A stretch of DNA of 64,000 nucleotides from Planosporangium mesophilum (GCF_016863255.1 NZ_BOON01000045.1:1-64000); one strand, 5' to 3'; positions 16,705 to 25,744 are shown, counted from the stretch's first letter. A program made the numbers and translations. Notes: generated by a model from the sequence alone, not told the origin.

Positions 16705-18042
16705 ACCTGGGGTGTCGGACGGGGTGAGGACGCCGCCCATCGCCTCGGTGAAGCCGCGGGCGATCGCCAGGCCGAGCCCGAGGCCGGTACCGCCGCGGTC
16801 GTCGAGGCGCTGGAACGGCGCGAAGAGCCGGTCGCGGTGCTCGGCGGGCAGGCCCGGACCATGGTCGACGACGCGCAGCGCGAGGCGTTGGCCGTCGAGG
16901 CGGCCCTCCAGGTGGACCGTACCCTCGGGCGGGCTCGCGGTCAGGGCGTTGGCGAGGAGGTTGGCGACGACGCGCTCGAGCAGCCCGGGGTCGGCCAGGG
17001 CCAGCGGCAGGTCGTCGGGGACGTCCACCTCGACGCCGGTACGGCCGGGGGTGTGCAGTACCGCCTCGGCCACGACGGCGTCGAGCGCGACCGGCCGCGG
17101 ATCGGCCGACAGCACCCCCGCCCGCAGCCGGCTCACCGACAGCAGGTTCTCGACGAGGTCGACCAGGCGGTCGGTGGATTCCTCCACTGTGGACAGCAGT
17201 TCGGCCCGGTCCTCGGGGACCCAGGCGACGTCGGGCTGGCGCAGGCTGGACACGGCCGCCTTGATCGCCGCGAGAGGGGTACGAAGGTCGTGGCCGACGG
17301 CGTTGAGCAGAGCCGCCCGCAGCCGGTCGATCTCGGCCAGATCGCGGGCCCGGGCCGCCTCGTCGGCCAGCCGCTGGTTCTCCCGCAGCCGTGCCGCGGC
17401 GGCGACGAGCCGGGCGAGCGTACCGCGGTCCTCGGCGAACACCGCCGGCCCCCACGCGGCCAGCCGCAGCCCCGGCACCTGCGAGGCGCGCCCGTCACCG
17501 TCCACGCTCAGGGCCGGCTCACCGTCCGGCACCGGGCCGACCCGCGCCACGGCGCGGTCGGCCTCGAACAGCGCGACCGAGGTCATGCCGTAACTGTCGC
17601 GCACCCGCTTCAGCAGCGTGGTCAGCGAGTCGGGTACCGCGGGCGCGGCGCTGATCTGGGCGAGCAGGCCCGCCTCGACCGACCGGCGGGCCGCCGCCGC
17701 GCGGTGCCGGGCGGCGACGTCCACGGCCACCGCGACGGTGGCCGCCACCAGCACGTACACCACGAGCACGACGACGTTACCCGGGCTGTCGACGACCAGG
17801 GTGTGGTAGGGCGGCACGAAGAAGAAGTTGACCAGCGCGTCGGCGGCGAGCGCACCGGCCAGCGCGGGCCACGCCCCACCGGCGACCGCGGCCGCCAGTA
17901 CCGGTACCAGGTAGAGCAGCGTCACGCCGGCCAGCGACAGGTCCCCGCGCAGCGGCAGCAGTACGGCGGTGGTCCCGGACAGCCCGGCCACGCCGACCAC
18001 GGTGCCCAGCCAGCCTCGCCGCACCATCCCGGCATTGTGCAC
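16657..18042 (-). CDS. KdpD-like sensor histidine kinase lacking the KdpD sensor module
   Basis: A 461-residue kinase. It opens directly with the four-helix DUF4118 membrane domain (LVNFFFVPPYHTL), continues with a GAF-like domain, then HisKA with the phospho-His near residue 251 in AVGHDLRTPLAAIKA, and a HATPase domain (NLLANAL, DHGPGLP, GTGLGLAIARGF). Canonical KdpD is about 850-900 residues with an N-terminal KdpD/USP part; that is missing. GTG 18042 or ATG 18027 may start it. Overlaps and spacing place it in one transcript with the KimA-like gene and kdpE. Confidence 0.9.
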   Translation of the reverse strand: MHNAGMVRRGWLGTVVGVAGLSGTTAVLLPLRGDLSLAGVTLLYLVPVLAAAVAGGAWPALAGALAADALVNFFFVPPYHTLVVDSPGNVVVLVVYVLVAATVAVAVDVAARHRAAAARRSVEAGLLAQISAAPAVPDSLTTLLKRVRDSYGMTSVALFEADRAVARVGPVPDGEPALSVDGDGRASQVPGLRLAAWGPAVFAEDRGTLARLVAAAARLRENQRLADEAARARDLAEIDRLRAALLNAVGHDLRTPLAAIKAAVSSLRQPDVAWVPEDRAELLSTVEESTDRLVDLVENLLSVSRLRAGVLSADPRPVALDAVVAEAVLHTPGRTGVEVDVPDDLPLALADPGLLERVVANLLANALTASPPEGTVHLEGRLDGQRLALRVVDHGPGLPAEHRDRLFAPFQRLDDRGGTGLGLGLAIARGFTEAMGGVLTPSDTPGGGLTMTITIPLAVSS

Positions 18043-18074
18043 CCCGTTCCTATGATCCTGGAACGTTGGTGCCG

Positions 18075-20033
18075 CTACGACGACGCCACCTTGCCGTGAT
18101 CATGGGAGAAGGAGGAGCGGAGCTGCCACGGCACGCTGATCACCATGACCTGGCGCTGGAACAGCAGCCGCGTTTTCAACCGCAGCGCGCTCTGGTTGTG
18201 CAGCAGCTGCTCCCACCAGTGGCCCACCACGTACTCGGGGAGGTAGACCGCGACCAGGTCGCGCGGCGCGTCCCGGCGCAGCGCCGCGACGAAGTCCAGG
18301 ATCGGGCCGGTGATGTCGCGGTACGGCGAGTCGAGCACGGTCAGCGGTACCGGGATGCCCCGCTCGGCCCACCGGGCCTGCAACGCCCGCGCGTCGGCCG
18401 GCGAGGTCGCCACGGTCACCGCGGTCAGCGTGTCGGGCCGGCCGGCGCGGGCGAACGCGAGCGCCCGCAGGGTGGGCCGGTGCAGCCGGGACACCAGGAC
18501 CACGGCGTGGATGCGCGCCGGGAGCACCTCCCCGCGCGCCTGGGGTTCGAGTTCGGCGCTGACCCGGTCGTAGTGCCGGCGTACGGCGCTCATCATCGCG
18601 TACAGCAGCGGCATCGCAATGATCACCAGGTACGCGCCGTGGCTGAACTTGGTCGCCAGCACGATCACCAGTACCAGCGCGGTGAACGCGGCGCCGACGG
18701 CGTTGATGGCGCGGGAGCGGTGGATTCGCCGGCGCGCCGCGGGGTCGCGCTCGGCGGCCAGGGCCCGGTTCCAGTGCCGCACCATGCCCGCCTGGCTGAG
18801 CGTGAACGAGGTGAAGACGCCCAGGATGTACAGCTGGATCAGCCGGGTCACCGAGCCGTCGAAGGCGTAGATCAGCCCACCCGCGACGACGGCCAGCACG
18901 ATGATCCCGTTGGAGTACGCCAGCCGATCACCCCGCGTGTGCAACTGCCGGGGCAGGTACCGCTGCTCGGCCAGGATCGCGCCCAGCAGCGGGAACCCGT
19001 TGAACGCGGTGTTGGCCGCCAGGATCAGGATCAGCGCGGTGGTGGCCTGCACGAGGTAGAACCCGGCACTGTGGTCGCCGCCGAACACCGCCGCCGCCAG
19101 CTGCGCGATGACCGTACGCTGCGCCGCCGTGGTGCAGTCTCCGGGGAAGCCGACCAGGCTGCAGGCGTTGTCGGCGATGCGCACGTGCGCGATCAGCGCC
19201 AGCGCCGTGATACCGGCGAACATGGTGATCGCCAGCGCACCCATCGCCGCCATGGTCCGGGCGGCGTTCTCGCTCTTGGGCGGCCGGAACGCCGGTACTC
19301 CGTTGGAGATCGCCTCCACCCCGGTGAGCGCGGTACAGCCGGAGGCGAACGCGCGCAGCGCCAGCAGCGTGAGCGCCAGGCCGGTCAGCCCGACCTGATG
19401 GGGTCGCACCTGCCAGCCGGCCGACTCGGCCACCGGCGGGTGCCCGACCGCGGTCCGGCCCAGGCCGACCGCGATCAGCACGAGCACCCCGGCGATGAAC
19501 AGGTACGTGGGTACCGCGAACGCACGGCCCGACTCCCGCACGCCGCGCAGGTTCATCGCCGTCAGTACCGCGACGAAGGCGAGGTTGATGCCGACCCGGT
19601 GCGGGTTGAGCGCGGGTACCGCGGAGATGATGTTGTCCACCCCGGCGGCGACCGAGACCGCGACCGTCATCACGTAGTCGACCATCAACGCGGCGGCCAC
19701 CGTGAGGCCGGCCGCCCGGCCCAGGTTGCGCGACGCCACCTCGTACGAGCCGCCGCCGCCCGGGTACGCCCGCACCACCTGCCGGTACGAGACGACGACC
19801 ACCGCGAGCAGCACGACCACCGCGATCCCGATCCAGGGCGCGAGGTACAGGTACGCCAGCCCACCGAGGGTGAGCACCAGCAGGATCTCCTGGGTCGCGT
19901 ACGCCACCGAGGACAGCGGATCGCTGGCGAAGATCGGCAGCGCCAGCCGCTTGGACAGCAGCTGCTCACCGAGCCGGTCGCTGGGCAGCGGACGGCCGAC
20001 GAGCAGTCTTTTCACCCACGTCACCACGGTCAC
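18075..20033 (-). CDS. KimA-like APC-superfamily potassium transporter
   Basis: A 652-residue protein with about 12 membrane helices and a C-terminal cytosolic USP-like domain (ARIHAVVLVSRLHRPTLRAL onward). The N-terminus (LPIFASDPLSSVAYATQEILLVL, SYRQVVRAYPGGGGSYEVASRNLG, LMVDYVMTVAVSVAAG) closely follows Bacillus KimA (YdaO), a high-affinity proton-coupled potassium importer inhibited by c-di-AMP. Generic annotation would be APC family amino-acid permease. The KdpD/KdpE-type genes immediately downstream support a potassium role. Whether it binds c-di-AMP cannot be read from sequence. Confidence 0.85.
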   Translation of the reverse strand: MTVVTWVKRLLVGRPLPSDRLGEQLLSKRLALPIFASDPLSSVAYATQEILLVLTLGGLAYLYLAPWIGIAVVVLLAVVVVSYRQVVRAYPGGGGSYEVASRNLGRAAGLTVAAALMVDYVMTVAVSVAAGVDNIISAVPALNPHRVGINLAFVAVLTAMNLRGVRESGRAFAVPTYLFIAGVLVLIAVGLGRTAVGHPPVAESAGWQVRPHQVGLTGLALTLLALRAFASGCTALTGVEAISNGVPAFRPPKSENAARTMAAMGALAITMFAGITALALIAHVRIADNACSLVGFPGDCTTAAQRTVIAQLAAAVFGGDHSAGFYLVQATTALILILAANTAFNGFPLLGAILAEQRYLPRQLHTRGDRLAYSNGIIVLAVVAGGLIYAFDGSVTRLIQLYILGVFTSFTLSQAGMVRHWNRALAAERDPAARRRIHRSRAINAVGAAFTALVLVIVLATKFSHGAYLVIIAMPLLYAMMSAVRRHYDRVSAELEPQARGEVLPARIHAVVLVSRLHRPTLRALAFARAGRPDTLTAVTVATSPADARALQARWAERGIPVPLTVLDSPYRDITGPILDFVAALRRDAPRDLVAVYLPEYVVGHWWEQLLHNQSALRLKTRLLFQRQVMVISVPWQLRSSFSHDHGKVASS

Positions 20034-20064
20034 AGCAAACCGCGCGGCTACCCGGATCCGACCG

Positions 20065-20112
20065 ATCTTGACGCGTTCTTCGCGGCCGTACCGTCAATCT
20101 TGTCGCGTTCTT
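20065..20112. repeat. 16-bp direct repeat upstream of the KimA-like gene
   Basis: ATCTTGACGCGTTCTT (20065-20080) and ATCTTGTCGCGTTCTT (20097-20112) differ at one base and are spaced exactly 32 bp apart. They fill the 77-bp gap between the metallophosphoesterase stop codon and the KimA-like start, and the second copy overlaps that stop codon. They may be a paired regulator site (about three helical turns apart) or another gene-end tandem duplication. Confidence 0.75.
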
Positions 20113-21292
20113 AACCCGCCGCCCTCAACGTGAGCAGGGTGATCTCACTCGGCGCGAAGATCCGGAACGGTGGCCCCCAGAAGCCGGTCCCCCGGCTCGT
20201 GTACAGCTGGGTCTTCTCCCCGTGCCGGCTCAGCCCGGCGACCACGGGCTGGTCGAGGCGTACCAGGTAGCGGAACGGCCAGATCTGGCCGCCGTGGGTG
20301 TGCCCGGACAGCTGGAGGTCGACGCCGTACTCGACCGCCCCGTCGATCTGCTTCGGCTGGTGTGCCAGCAGCAGGACCGGCGCGTCCGGGTCGGCGCCGG
20401 CGAGCGCGGCGGCGTGGTCGGCGCGGTGACCGGGGGTGCCGGTGGACGCGGCCGTCCGGTCGTCGACGCCGGCGACGACGAGCCGGGCGCCGTCGCGCTC
20501 CACCACGATGTGCCGGTTGTGCAGCGGCTCCCAGCCGAGCTCGCGCATGTGGTCGAGCCAGCCCTGGGCCTGCCCGAAGTACTCGTGGTTTCCGGTCACG
20601 TAGGTCCTGGCCAGCCGGGCCTTCACCACGCCGAGCGGCGCGGCCTGCTCCCGGCGGCGCTCGACGGTGCCGTCGGCGATGTCGCCGGTGTGGCACACCA
20701 CGTCGGCGTCGAGGGTGTTGACGGCCTCGACGACCCGGGCCGACCACCGGGCCCGGTTGATCGGGCCGTAGTGGGTGTCGGTCAGCAGCACCACCCGTAC
20801 GCCGTCCAGACCGGCGCCCAGCCGCGGGATCGTGACCTCCACCCGCCTGATCCGGGGCAGCCGCATCGCCTCCACGTACCCCCACAGCAGCAGGATCAGC
20901 GACACGGCGGCGACCGCCACCGCGACGATCCGCGACCGGGCCGGGTCGGCGACGCCGGCGATCACGAGGGCGAGCCGCAGCCCGTTGCCGAGCAGCGACC
21001 AGGCGAACAGCACCCAGACCACGCCGAGCATCGTGTCGCCGAGGCGGGCCGCCCGGTCCCGGTGACGGCCGTGACCGTGGAACATCAGGATCGGAAGCGC
21101 GACGAGCGCCCCGGCGAACAGCACCGTGCCGGCGACCACGACGGTGCCGGGCCAGCGGGCACCCGCGACGACCAGGGTCCACCACGGCACGCCGAACAGC
21201 AGCGCCAGGACGACGGTGATCGTCGCGGCGAACCGTAACCGCAGACGTGATCGCTCGGCGGCCGCCGCCGGTACGGCCTCGGTAGTTGACAC
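20111..21292 (-). CDS. membrane-anchored metallophosphoesterase (YkuE-like)
   Basis: A 393-residue protein with about four hydrophobic helices in residues 20-150, followed by a calcineurin-like phosphoesterase: VLLTDTHYG, HTGDIADG, TYVTGNHEY, LLLAHQPKQ and LSGHTHGGQ give the complete two-metal site. This matches the YkuE/YaeI-type group of membrane-linked phosphoesterases. GTG 21292 is preceded by GGGAGG. It is the first gene of the run leading to the KimA-like transporter, 77 bp upstream of it. Confidence 0.88.
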   Translation of the reverse strand: MSTTEAVPAAAAERSRLRLRFAATITVVLALLFGVPWWTLVVAGARWPGTVVVAGTVLFAGALVALPILMFHGHGRHRDRAARLGDTMLGVVWVLFAWSLLGNGLRLALVIAGVADPARSRIVAVAVAAVSLILLLWGYVEAMRLPRIRRVEVTIPRLGAGLDGVRVVLLTDTHYGPINRARWSARVVEAVNTLDADVVCHTGDIADGTVERRREQAAPLGVVKARLARTYVTGNHEYFGQAQGWLDHMRELGWEPLHNRHIVVERDGARLVVAGVDDRTAASTGTPGHRADHAAALAGADPDAPVLLLAHQPKQIDGAVEYGVDLQLSGHTHGGQIWPFRYLVRLDQPVVAGLSRHGEKTQLYTSRGTGFWGPPFRIFAPSEITLLTLRAAG

Positions 21293-21351
21293 GTTGTCCT
21301 CCCTCAATCCCGGTCCGTGCAGCATGACACGCGTGGCGGGATGGTGGTGCC

Positions 21352-22296
21352 ATGGACCTGTTCCCCCCGATGCCGCTGGCCGACTGGCACGAAACGAAGT
21401 CCACTCTGCACCGGTTCGCGCAGGTGGTAGGCAAGATCCGGCTCGCCGCCGGCGTGCGGCGCAACCACTGGTGGAACGTGCCGTTCCACGTCACCGGGCG
21501 TGGCATCACCACCCGCCCGATGGGCCAGGTCGACGGCAACCCGATCTTCACGATCGACTTCGACTTCGTCGACCACCAGTTGGTCCTCGCCGCCGGCGAC
21601 GGCGCGTCGGTGTCGTTTCCCCTGTACGGCCGATCGGTGGCCGCGTTCTACCGGGACACCCTGGCGGCCCTGGAGGCCGTCGGCGTACGGGTGAGCCTCG
21701 ACCGGCCGGTACCGTTCGACCTGCCCGACTCCGACCGGCCGTTCGCCGACGACACCGAGCACGCCGGCTACGACCCCGTCTGGGGCAACCGGTACTGGCA
21801 GGTCCTGAGCCGGGTGAACCTGATCCTGGAGGAGTTCGCCGCCGGGTTCTCCGGCAAGGCCAGCCCGGTGCACCACTTCTGGCACACCTTCGACATCGCG
21901 CACACCCGGTTCTCGGATCGCCGCGTCGTCGCGCCGCCGGCGGTCGACTCGGTCACCCGCGAGGCGTACTCGCGGGAGGTGGTCAGTTTCGGCTTCTGGT
22001 TCGGTGACGAGAGCTTCCCCGCGCCCGCGTTCTACTCGTACACCGCACCGGAGCCCCCGGGGCTGGCGGCCGAGCCACTGGTACCGGAGGCCGCCGAGTG
22101 GACCGAGCGCCGCGGAAGTCACCTCGCCGTGCTTCGATATGACGATGCCCGTGCCGAGCCCGACCCGCGCACCGCGGTGCTCGACTTCTACGAGAGCGCC
22201 TACCAGGCCGGAGCCCGGCTCGCCGGCTGGGACATCGCCGGCCTCGCCTGCCCCGGGGGCATCACGGATCCGCACCACTGGCTGCCGCTTCGTTAG
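21352..22296 (+). CDS. DUF5996 family protein
   Basis: A 314-residue soluble protein. The opening PPMPLADWHETKSTLHRFAQVVGKIRLA and the NHWWNVPFHVTGRGITT motif are typical of DUF5996, a widespread actinobacterial/proteobacterial family of unknown function. PVHHFWHTFDIAHTRFSDRR and the C-terminal FYESAYQAGARLAGWD also fit. It ends 9 bp before the exported EEP protein, so the two are likely co-transcribed. Confidence 0.85.
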   Translation: MDLFPPMPLADWHETKSTLHRFAQVVGKIRLAAGVRRNHWWNVPFHVTGRGITTRPMGQVDGNPIFTIDFDFVDHQLVLAAGDGASVSFPLYGRSVAAFYRDTLAALEAVGVRVSLDRPVPFDLPDSDRPFADDTEHAGYDPVWGNRYWQVLSRVNLILEEFAAGFSGKASPVHHFWHTFDIAHTRFSDRRVVAPPAVDSVTREAYSREVVSFGFWFGDESFPAPAFYSYTAPEPPGLAAEPLVPEAAEWTERRGSHLAVLRYDDARAEPDPRTAVLDFYESAYQAGARLAGWDIAGLACPGGITDPHHWLPLR

Positions 22297-22305
22297 GAGA
22301 CCCGG

Positions 22306-23214
22306 ATGACGCTCAGGAGCCGACGGTCCCTGCTCGGTACGCTCGCCGCGTCGGTCGCGTTCGCCGTCGGCGCAGTAGCACCAGTAAGCGCAGTACCCCC
22401 GGCAAGCGCAGTACCACCAGCAGGCGCGGCGCCCGCCGCACCAGCGGCACCCGACGACAACGCCCGGGCGACCTGGCTGCGGGTGGCCACGTACAACATC
22501 CACGCCGGCGCCGGCGAGGACAACGTCTTCGACCTCGGACGTACCGCGGACACGCTGCGCTCACTGCACGCCGACGTGATCGGCCTGCAGGAGGTCGACG
22601 TGCACTGGGGTGCCCGCAGCGACTTCGTCGACGAGGCTCGTGAGCTGGCCGTACGGCTGAACATGCGGGTCTTCTTCGCCCCCGTCTACGACCTCGACCC
22701 GGCCATCGAGGGCGCGCCGCGCCGGCAGTTCGGGGTGGCGGTGCTCAGCCGGTACCCGATCACGCGCGCCGAGAACCGCGAGATCACCCGGCTGTCCACC
22801 CAGACGCCCAACCCGGCACCCGCCCCCGCGCCCGGCTTCCCCGACGTGACCGTCAACGTCCGGGGCGTACCCGTGCACGTGTACTCGACGCACCTGGACT
22901 ACCGCTCCGACCCCTCGGTCCGCCGTGCGCAGGCCACCGACATGCTCAAGATCCTGGCCGCCGACCCGGGGCCGAAGGTACTGGTCGGGGACTTCAACGC
23001 CGAGCCGCAGGCCCCCGAACTGGCCGAGCTGTGGCAGCGCGGGCTGCGGGACGCGGCGCCGGACGGCGGCGGCACCTACCCCGCCGCCGACCCGGTCAAG
23101 CGCATCGACCTCGTGACGGTCTCGCCCGAGATCATGGTCCTCGGCGCGCGCGAGGTCGCCACCACCGCGTCCGACCACCGCCCGGTCGCCGCCGACATGC
23201 TGGTACGCCGCTAG
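22306..23214 (+). CDS. Tat-exported endonuclease/exonuclease/phosphatase family protein
   Basis: A 302-residue EEP-superfamily hydrolase. RSRRSLLGTLAASVAFAVGA is a Tat-type signal, followed by an Ala/Pro/Val repeat (SAVPPASAVPPAG). The catalytic core shows TYNIHAG, GLQEVD (Glu metal ligand), THLDYRSDP, LVGDFNAEP (Asp/Asn) and a final SDHRPV (Asp-His). Such proteins act on phosphodiesters outside the cell: DNA, sphingomyelin or inositol phosphates. GGAG precedes the ATG and overlaps the previous stop. Confidence 0.9.
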   Translation: MTLRSRRSLLGTLAASVAFAVGAVAPVSAVPPASAVPPAGAAPAAPAAPDDNARATWLRVATYNIHAGAGEDNVFDLGRTADTLRSLHADVIGLQEVDVHWGARSDFVDEARELAVRLNMRVFFAPVYDLDPAIEGAPRRQFGVAVLSRYPITRAENREITRLSTQTPNPAPAPAPGFPDVTVNVRGVPVHVYSTHLDYRSDPSVRRAQATDMLKILAADPGPKVLVGDFNAEPQAPELAELWQRGLRDAAPDGGGTYPAADPVKRIDLVTVSPEIMVLGAREVATTASDHRPVAADMLVRR

Positions 23215-23227
23215 GCGGACCTCCGCG

Positions 23228-23289
23228 CCGCTGGTCCTCGGCACGGTCCGCGAGGCTGCGTCCGCTAGTCCTCGGCGCGGTCCGCGAGG
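23228..23289. repeat. 34-bp-period duplication of a gene 3' end
   Basis: Copies at 23228-23255 and 23262-23289 match at 26 of 28 positions with a period of 34 bp. The second is the real 3' end, with stop codon, of the minus-strand gene at 23265; the first is a downstream copy in the convergent gap. Confidence 0.85.
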
Positions 23290-23711
23290 ATCTGCCCGAG
23301 GACCGCGCCGTAGATGACGTGCGCGGTGAGCATCGTCCAGGCCCGGCGGGGCTCGTCGCGGTGGGCCGGCGGCAGTATGCCGATCGCGGGAATCCAGCCG
23401 AGGTAGGAAACGCCCCACACGGCCAGCCCGAACGCGACGCCGCGCGGAATCGTGGACCGGGGAACCGCCGCCGCGTACAGGGCGCCGGCGCCGACACCGA
23501 AGCCGAGGTGCGCCACCCCCGACGCCAGTACGGTGCCCGGGCCGCGCCGGCGCGCCGGTAGCCCGGCGCGCCTGGCCAGCCGCCGTACCAGCTTCTTGGG
23601 CGCCTGCTCTCCGTGCGGCCCGGTCAGGTCACGGGCCACCATCCACCCCGTCATGACGACGGTGGCCAGTGCGCCACCGACCGATCCCGTGGCGATACGT
23701 TCGGCGCGCAT
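23265..23711 (-). CDS. small membrane protein (DUF6789/DUF1440-like)
   Basis: A 148-residue protein with about four hydrophobic segments (GSVGGALATVVMTGWM, VASGVAHLGFGVGAGALY-like, GVAFGLAVWGVSYLG, AHVIYGAVLGQI). The ATG at 23711 has GGAGG upstream. The pattern of a first helix with G-x-x-A-T-x-x-M-T and a conserved H in later helices resembles DUF1440/DUF6789-type proteins, but the family call is tentative and no function is known. Confidence 0.7.
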   Translation of the reverse strand: MRAERIATGSVGGALATVVMTGWMVARDLTGPHGEQAPKKLVRRLARRAGLPARRRGPGTVLASGVAHLGFGVGAGALYAAAVPRSTIPRGVAFGLAVWGVSYLGWIPAIGILPPAHRDEPRRAWTMLTAHVIYGAVLGQILADRAED

Positions 23712-23781
23712 CGGGCCTCCTCGGATACGCAGCGGTGAGTGAGCCTGCAATCCGTTGGGGTTTACCCGCGCGCCGGTCGCG

Positions 23782-24765
23782 CTAATCGCCGGCGAGGACG
23801 CGCCGCGGCACGTCGACCAGCATCGTGGTGAGCTGGTCGTCGGTGACGCCGTGCTCCCGGAGGTAGGGCAGCACCTCCTTGTCGATATGCAGATAGTTCC
23901 ACTGCGGCAGGAAGGCCATCACGTTCGGGTCGATCCAGTCGATGTAGCAGGACGCGTCCTGGGACAGCACCATCCGGTCGGCGAAGCCCCGGCGGCACAG
24001 CTCCACGACCGTGTCGGCCCGCGCCTCGAACGTCGTGTCGAGGTTGATGCCGAACCGGTCCATCCCGAGCACGAACCCGGCCTCGGCCAGCTCCGACAGG
24101 TGGTCGACGTCGGCGGAGTCGCCGCTGTGCCCGAGCACGACCCGGCGCGGGTCGACCCCCTCGGAGTCGCACAGCACCCGCTTGACGTGCAGGCCGGTAC
24201 GGCTGCCGGGGTGGGTGTGCACGGTGATCGGCGTACCGGTCTGCAGGTGCGCCTTCGCCACCGCCCGAAGCACCCGCTCGACGCCCGGCGTCAGCCCCGG
24301 CTCGTCGATGGCGCACTTGAGCATGCCGGCCTTCACGCCGGTACCGGCGATCCCGTCGGTGATGTCACCGACGAACATCTCCACCATCGGGTCGGGCACC
24401 TCGGCGCCGACGACCGCGTTGAGCGCCGGCCCGCGGTGGCGGAAGAAGAACGGCACGTCCTCGTAGGTGTAGCAGCCGGTCGCCACCACGATGTTCAGGT
24501 CGGGTACCTGCTCGGCGATGCGCTGGACGCGCGGGATGTACCGGCCGAGGCCGAGGACCGTCGGGTCGACGATGGTACGCACGCCCTGCGCGGCCAGTTC
24601 GCGCAGCTTGGTCACGGCGTCGTCGACGCGGGTCTCCTCGTCACCCCACTCCCCCGGGTAGTTCTGCTGCACGTCGGCGGAGAGGACGAAGATGTGCTCG
24701 TGCATGTACGTGCGGCCCAGGTCGGCGCTGTCGACCGCGCCTCGGACGGTGTTGACCGGTGACAT
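23782..24765 (-). CDS. phosphotriesterase-family amidohydrolase
   Basis: A 327-residue member of the phosphotriesterase-like (PTE/PLL) group. The binuclear site is complete: H22-x-H24 in YMHEHIF, bridging Lys150 in MLKCAID, His183 in VHTHPG, His213 in GHSGD and Asp270 in LSQDAS. Family members hydrolyse lactones, phosphotriesters or amides; the natural substrate is usually a lactone. It follows the IclR gene on the same strand by 142 bp, so it is probably part of that regulator's catabolic unit. Confidence 0.9.
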   Translation of the reverse strand: MSPVNTVRGAVDSADLGRTYMHEHIFVLSADVQQNYPGEWGDEETRVDDAVTKLRELAAQGVRTIVDPTVLGLGRYIPRVQRIAEQVPDLNIVVATGCYTYEDVPFFFRHRGPALNAVVGAEVPDPMVEMFVGDITDGIAGTGVKAGMLKCAIDEPGLTPGVERVLRAVAKAHLQTGTPITVHTHPGSRTGLHVKRVLCDSEGVDPRRVVLGHSGDSADVDHLSELAEAGFVLGMDRFGINLDTTFEARADTVVELCRRGFADRMVLSQDASCYIDWIDPNVMAFLPQWNYLHIDKEVLPYLREHGVTDDQLTTMLVDVPRRVLAGD

Positions 24766-24907
24766 TCAGCGCAGCTCCTTCTCGAGGTTCTTGCCGGTCG
24801 GCCCCTTCGGTATCCCCTGCTCCCGATGTGTGGTACGGGTCACCGGAACATACCGGTCGGCGCTACGGTGGGGACAGCCCCTTCGGGGCAGCGGAGAGAC
24901 AGCCGGC

Positions 24908-25585
24908 TCAGGGCAGTCGCGCGGCGACGGCGGCCGCCGCAGCCGCGACCCGCGCACCCAGTACGGCCCTGTCGGTGTCCTCCGCGACGTAGACCACCGC
25001 CACCGACGCCGGCACGTCGCCGCGACGGTCGACCACGGGCGCGGCGACGGAGCGCATCCCCGACAGCACTTCGCTGTACGAGTACGCCCACCCGGCGGCC
25101 CGGGCGGCCGTGACGCGCGCGGGGTCGTCGGGCTGCGGCGGGCGCCCGGCAAGGACGGCGATGCCCGGCGCGCCCCTGGTGACCGGGTGCCGGTTGCCCG
25201 GCCGGTACGCGACGTGCACGTTGGCGCGCCGGGGTTCGACGCTGAGCAGCGTGACCACGTCATCGCCCTCCGGCACGACGATGAAGGCGGTCATGCCGAC
25301 GTCGTCGGCGAGGTCCGACAGCGCCGCGAGCGCGGCGGACTGCAGCGCCGAGTTGACCGAGCGCGCGAGCGCGGGCAGTCCGAGGCCGAGTTCGTACAGC
25401 CCGTCCCCCGTACGGGCGACGAGCCGGTGCTCTTCGAGGGTGCGCACCATGCGATAGACGATGGAGCGATGGACCCCGATGGATCGGGTGAGGTCGACGA
25501 TCGACATCGGCCTGTCGGCCGCCGCGAGGACCTCCAGCACTCGCAGCCCCCGGTCCAGGGTCTGCGAGTACGGCGCCTGCGTCAC
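24908..25585 (-). CDS. IclR family transcriptional regulator
   Basis: A 225-residue regulator. The N-terminal winged helix (RGLRVLEVLAAADRPMSIVDLTRSIGVHRSIVYRMVRTLEEHRLV) and the C-terminal effector domain (SDLADDVGMTAFIVVPEGD, GAPGIAVLAG, SYSEVLSGMRSVAAPVVDRRG) are standard IclR. GTG 25585 follows GGAAGG; a TTG at 25627 is the alternative. IclR regulators usually sense an aromatic or small acid and control a divergent catabolic operon, here the ABC importer set from 25745. Confidence 0.92.
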   Translation of the reverse strand: MTQAPYSQTLDRGLRVLEVLAAADRPMSIVDLTRSIGVHRSIVYRMVRTLEEHRLVARTGDGLYELGLGLPALARSVNSALQSAALAALSDLADDVGMTAFIVVPEGDDVVTLLSVEPRRANVHVAYRPGNRHPVTRGAPGIAVLAGRPPQPDDPARVTAARAAGWAYSYSEVLSGMRSVAAPVVDRRGDVPASVAVVYVAEDTDRAVLGARVAAAAAAVAARLP

Positions 25586-25653
25586 GGGTGCCAACCTTCC
25601 GCTCGGGTCCGTACGGTCTTGTGCCAAGACATCGATGAGGACTAACCTCTCGA

Positions 25654-25682
25654 TTCATTATTAGAACATCCCGTTCCATTAT
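25654..25682. promoter_or_regulatory. putative IclR operator within overlapping promoters
   Basis: An inverted repeat GAAC-ATCCC-GTTC lies at 25664-25676, inside an unusually AT-rich stretch between the IclR gene and the importer operon. On the plus strand TTCATT (25654-25659) and CATTAT (25677-25682), 17 bp apart, could serve as -35 and -10 with the operator exactly in the spacer. TAATAAT-like bases on the other strand could serve the IclR promoter. Confidence 0.5.
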
Positions 25683-25744
25683 CGAACAGCCACCGGTGCA
25701 AGCCGGCCCACGTCGCCGGCAGCCGTGACGTCAGGGAGCGAGTG

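Noticed and set aside
20034-20110. Possible c-di-AMP (ydaO) riboswitch before the KimA-like gene
   Set aside because: The gap is only 77 bp, much shorter than that riboswitch, and shows only a direct repeat.
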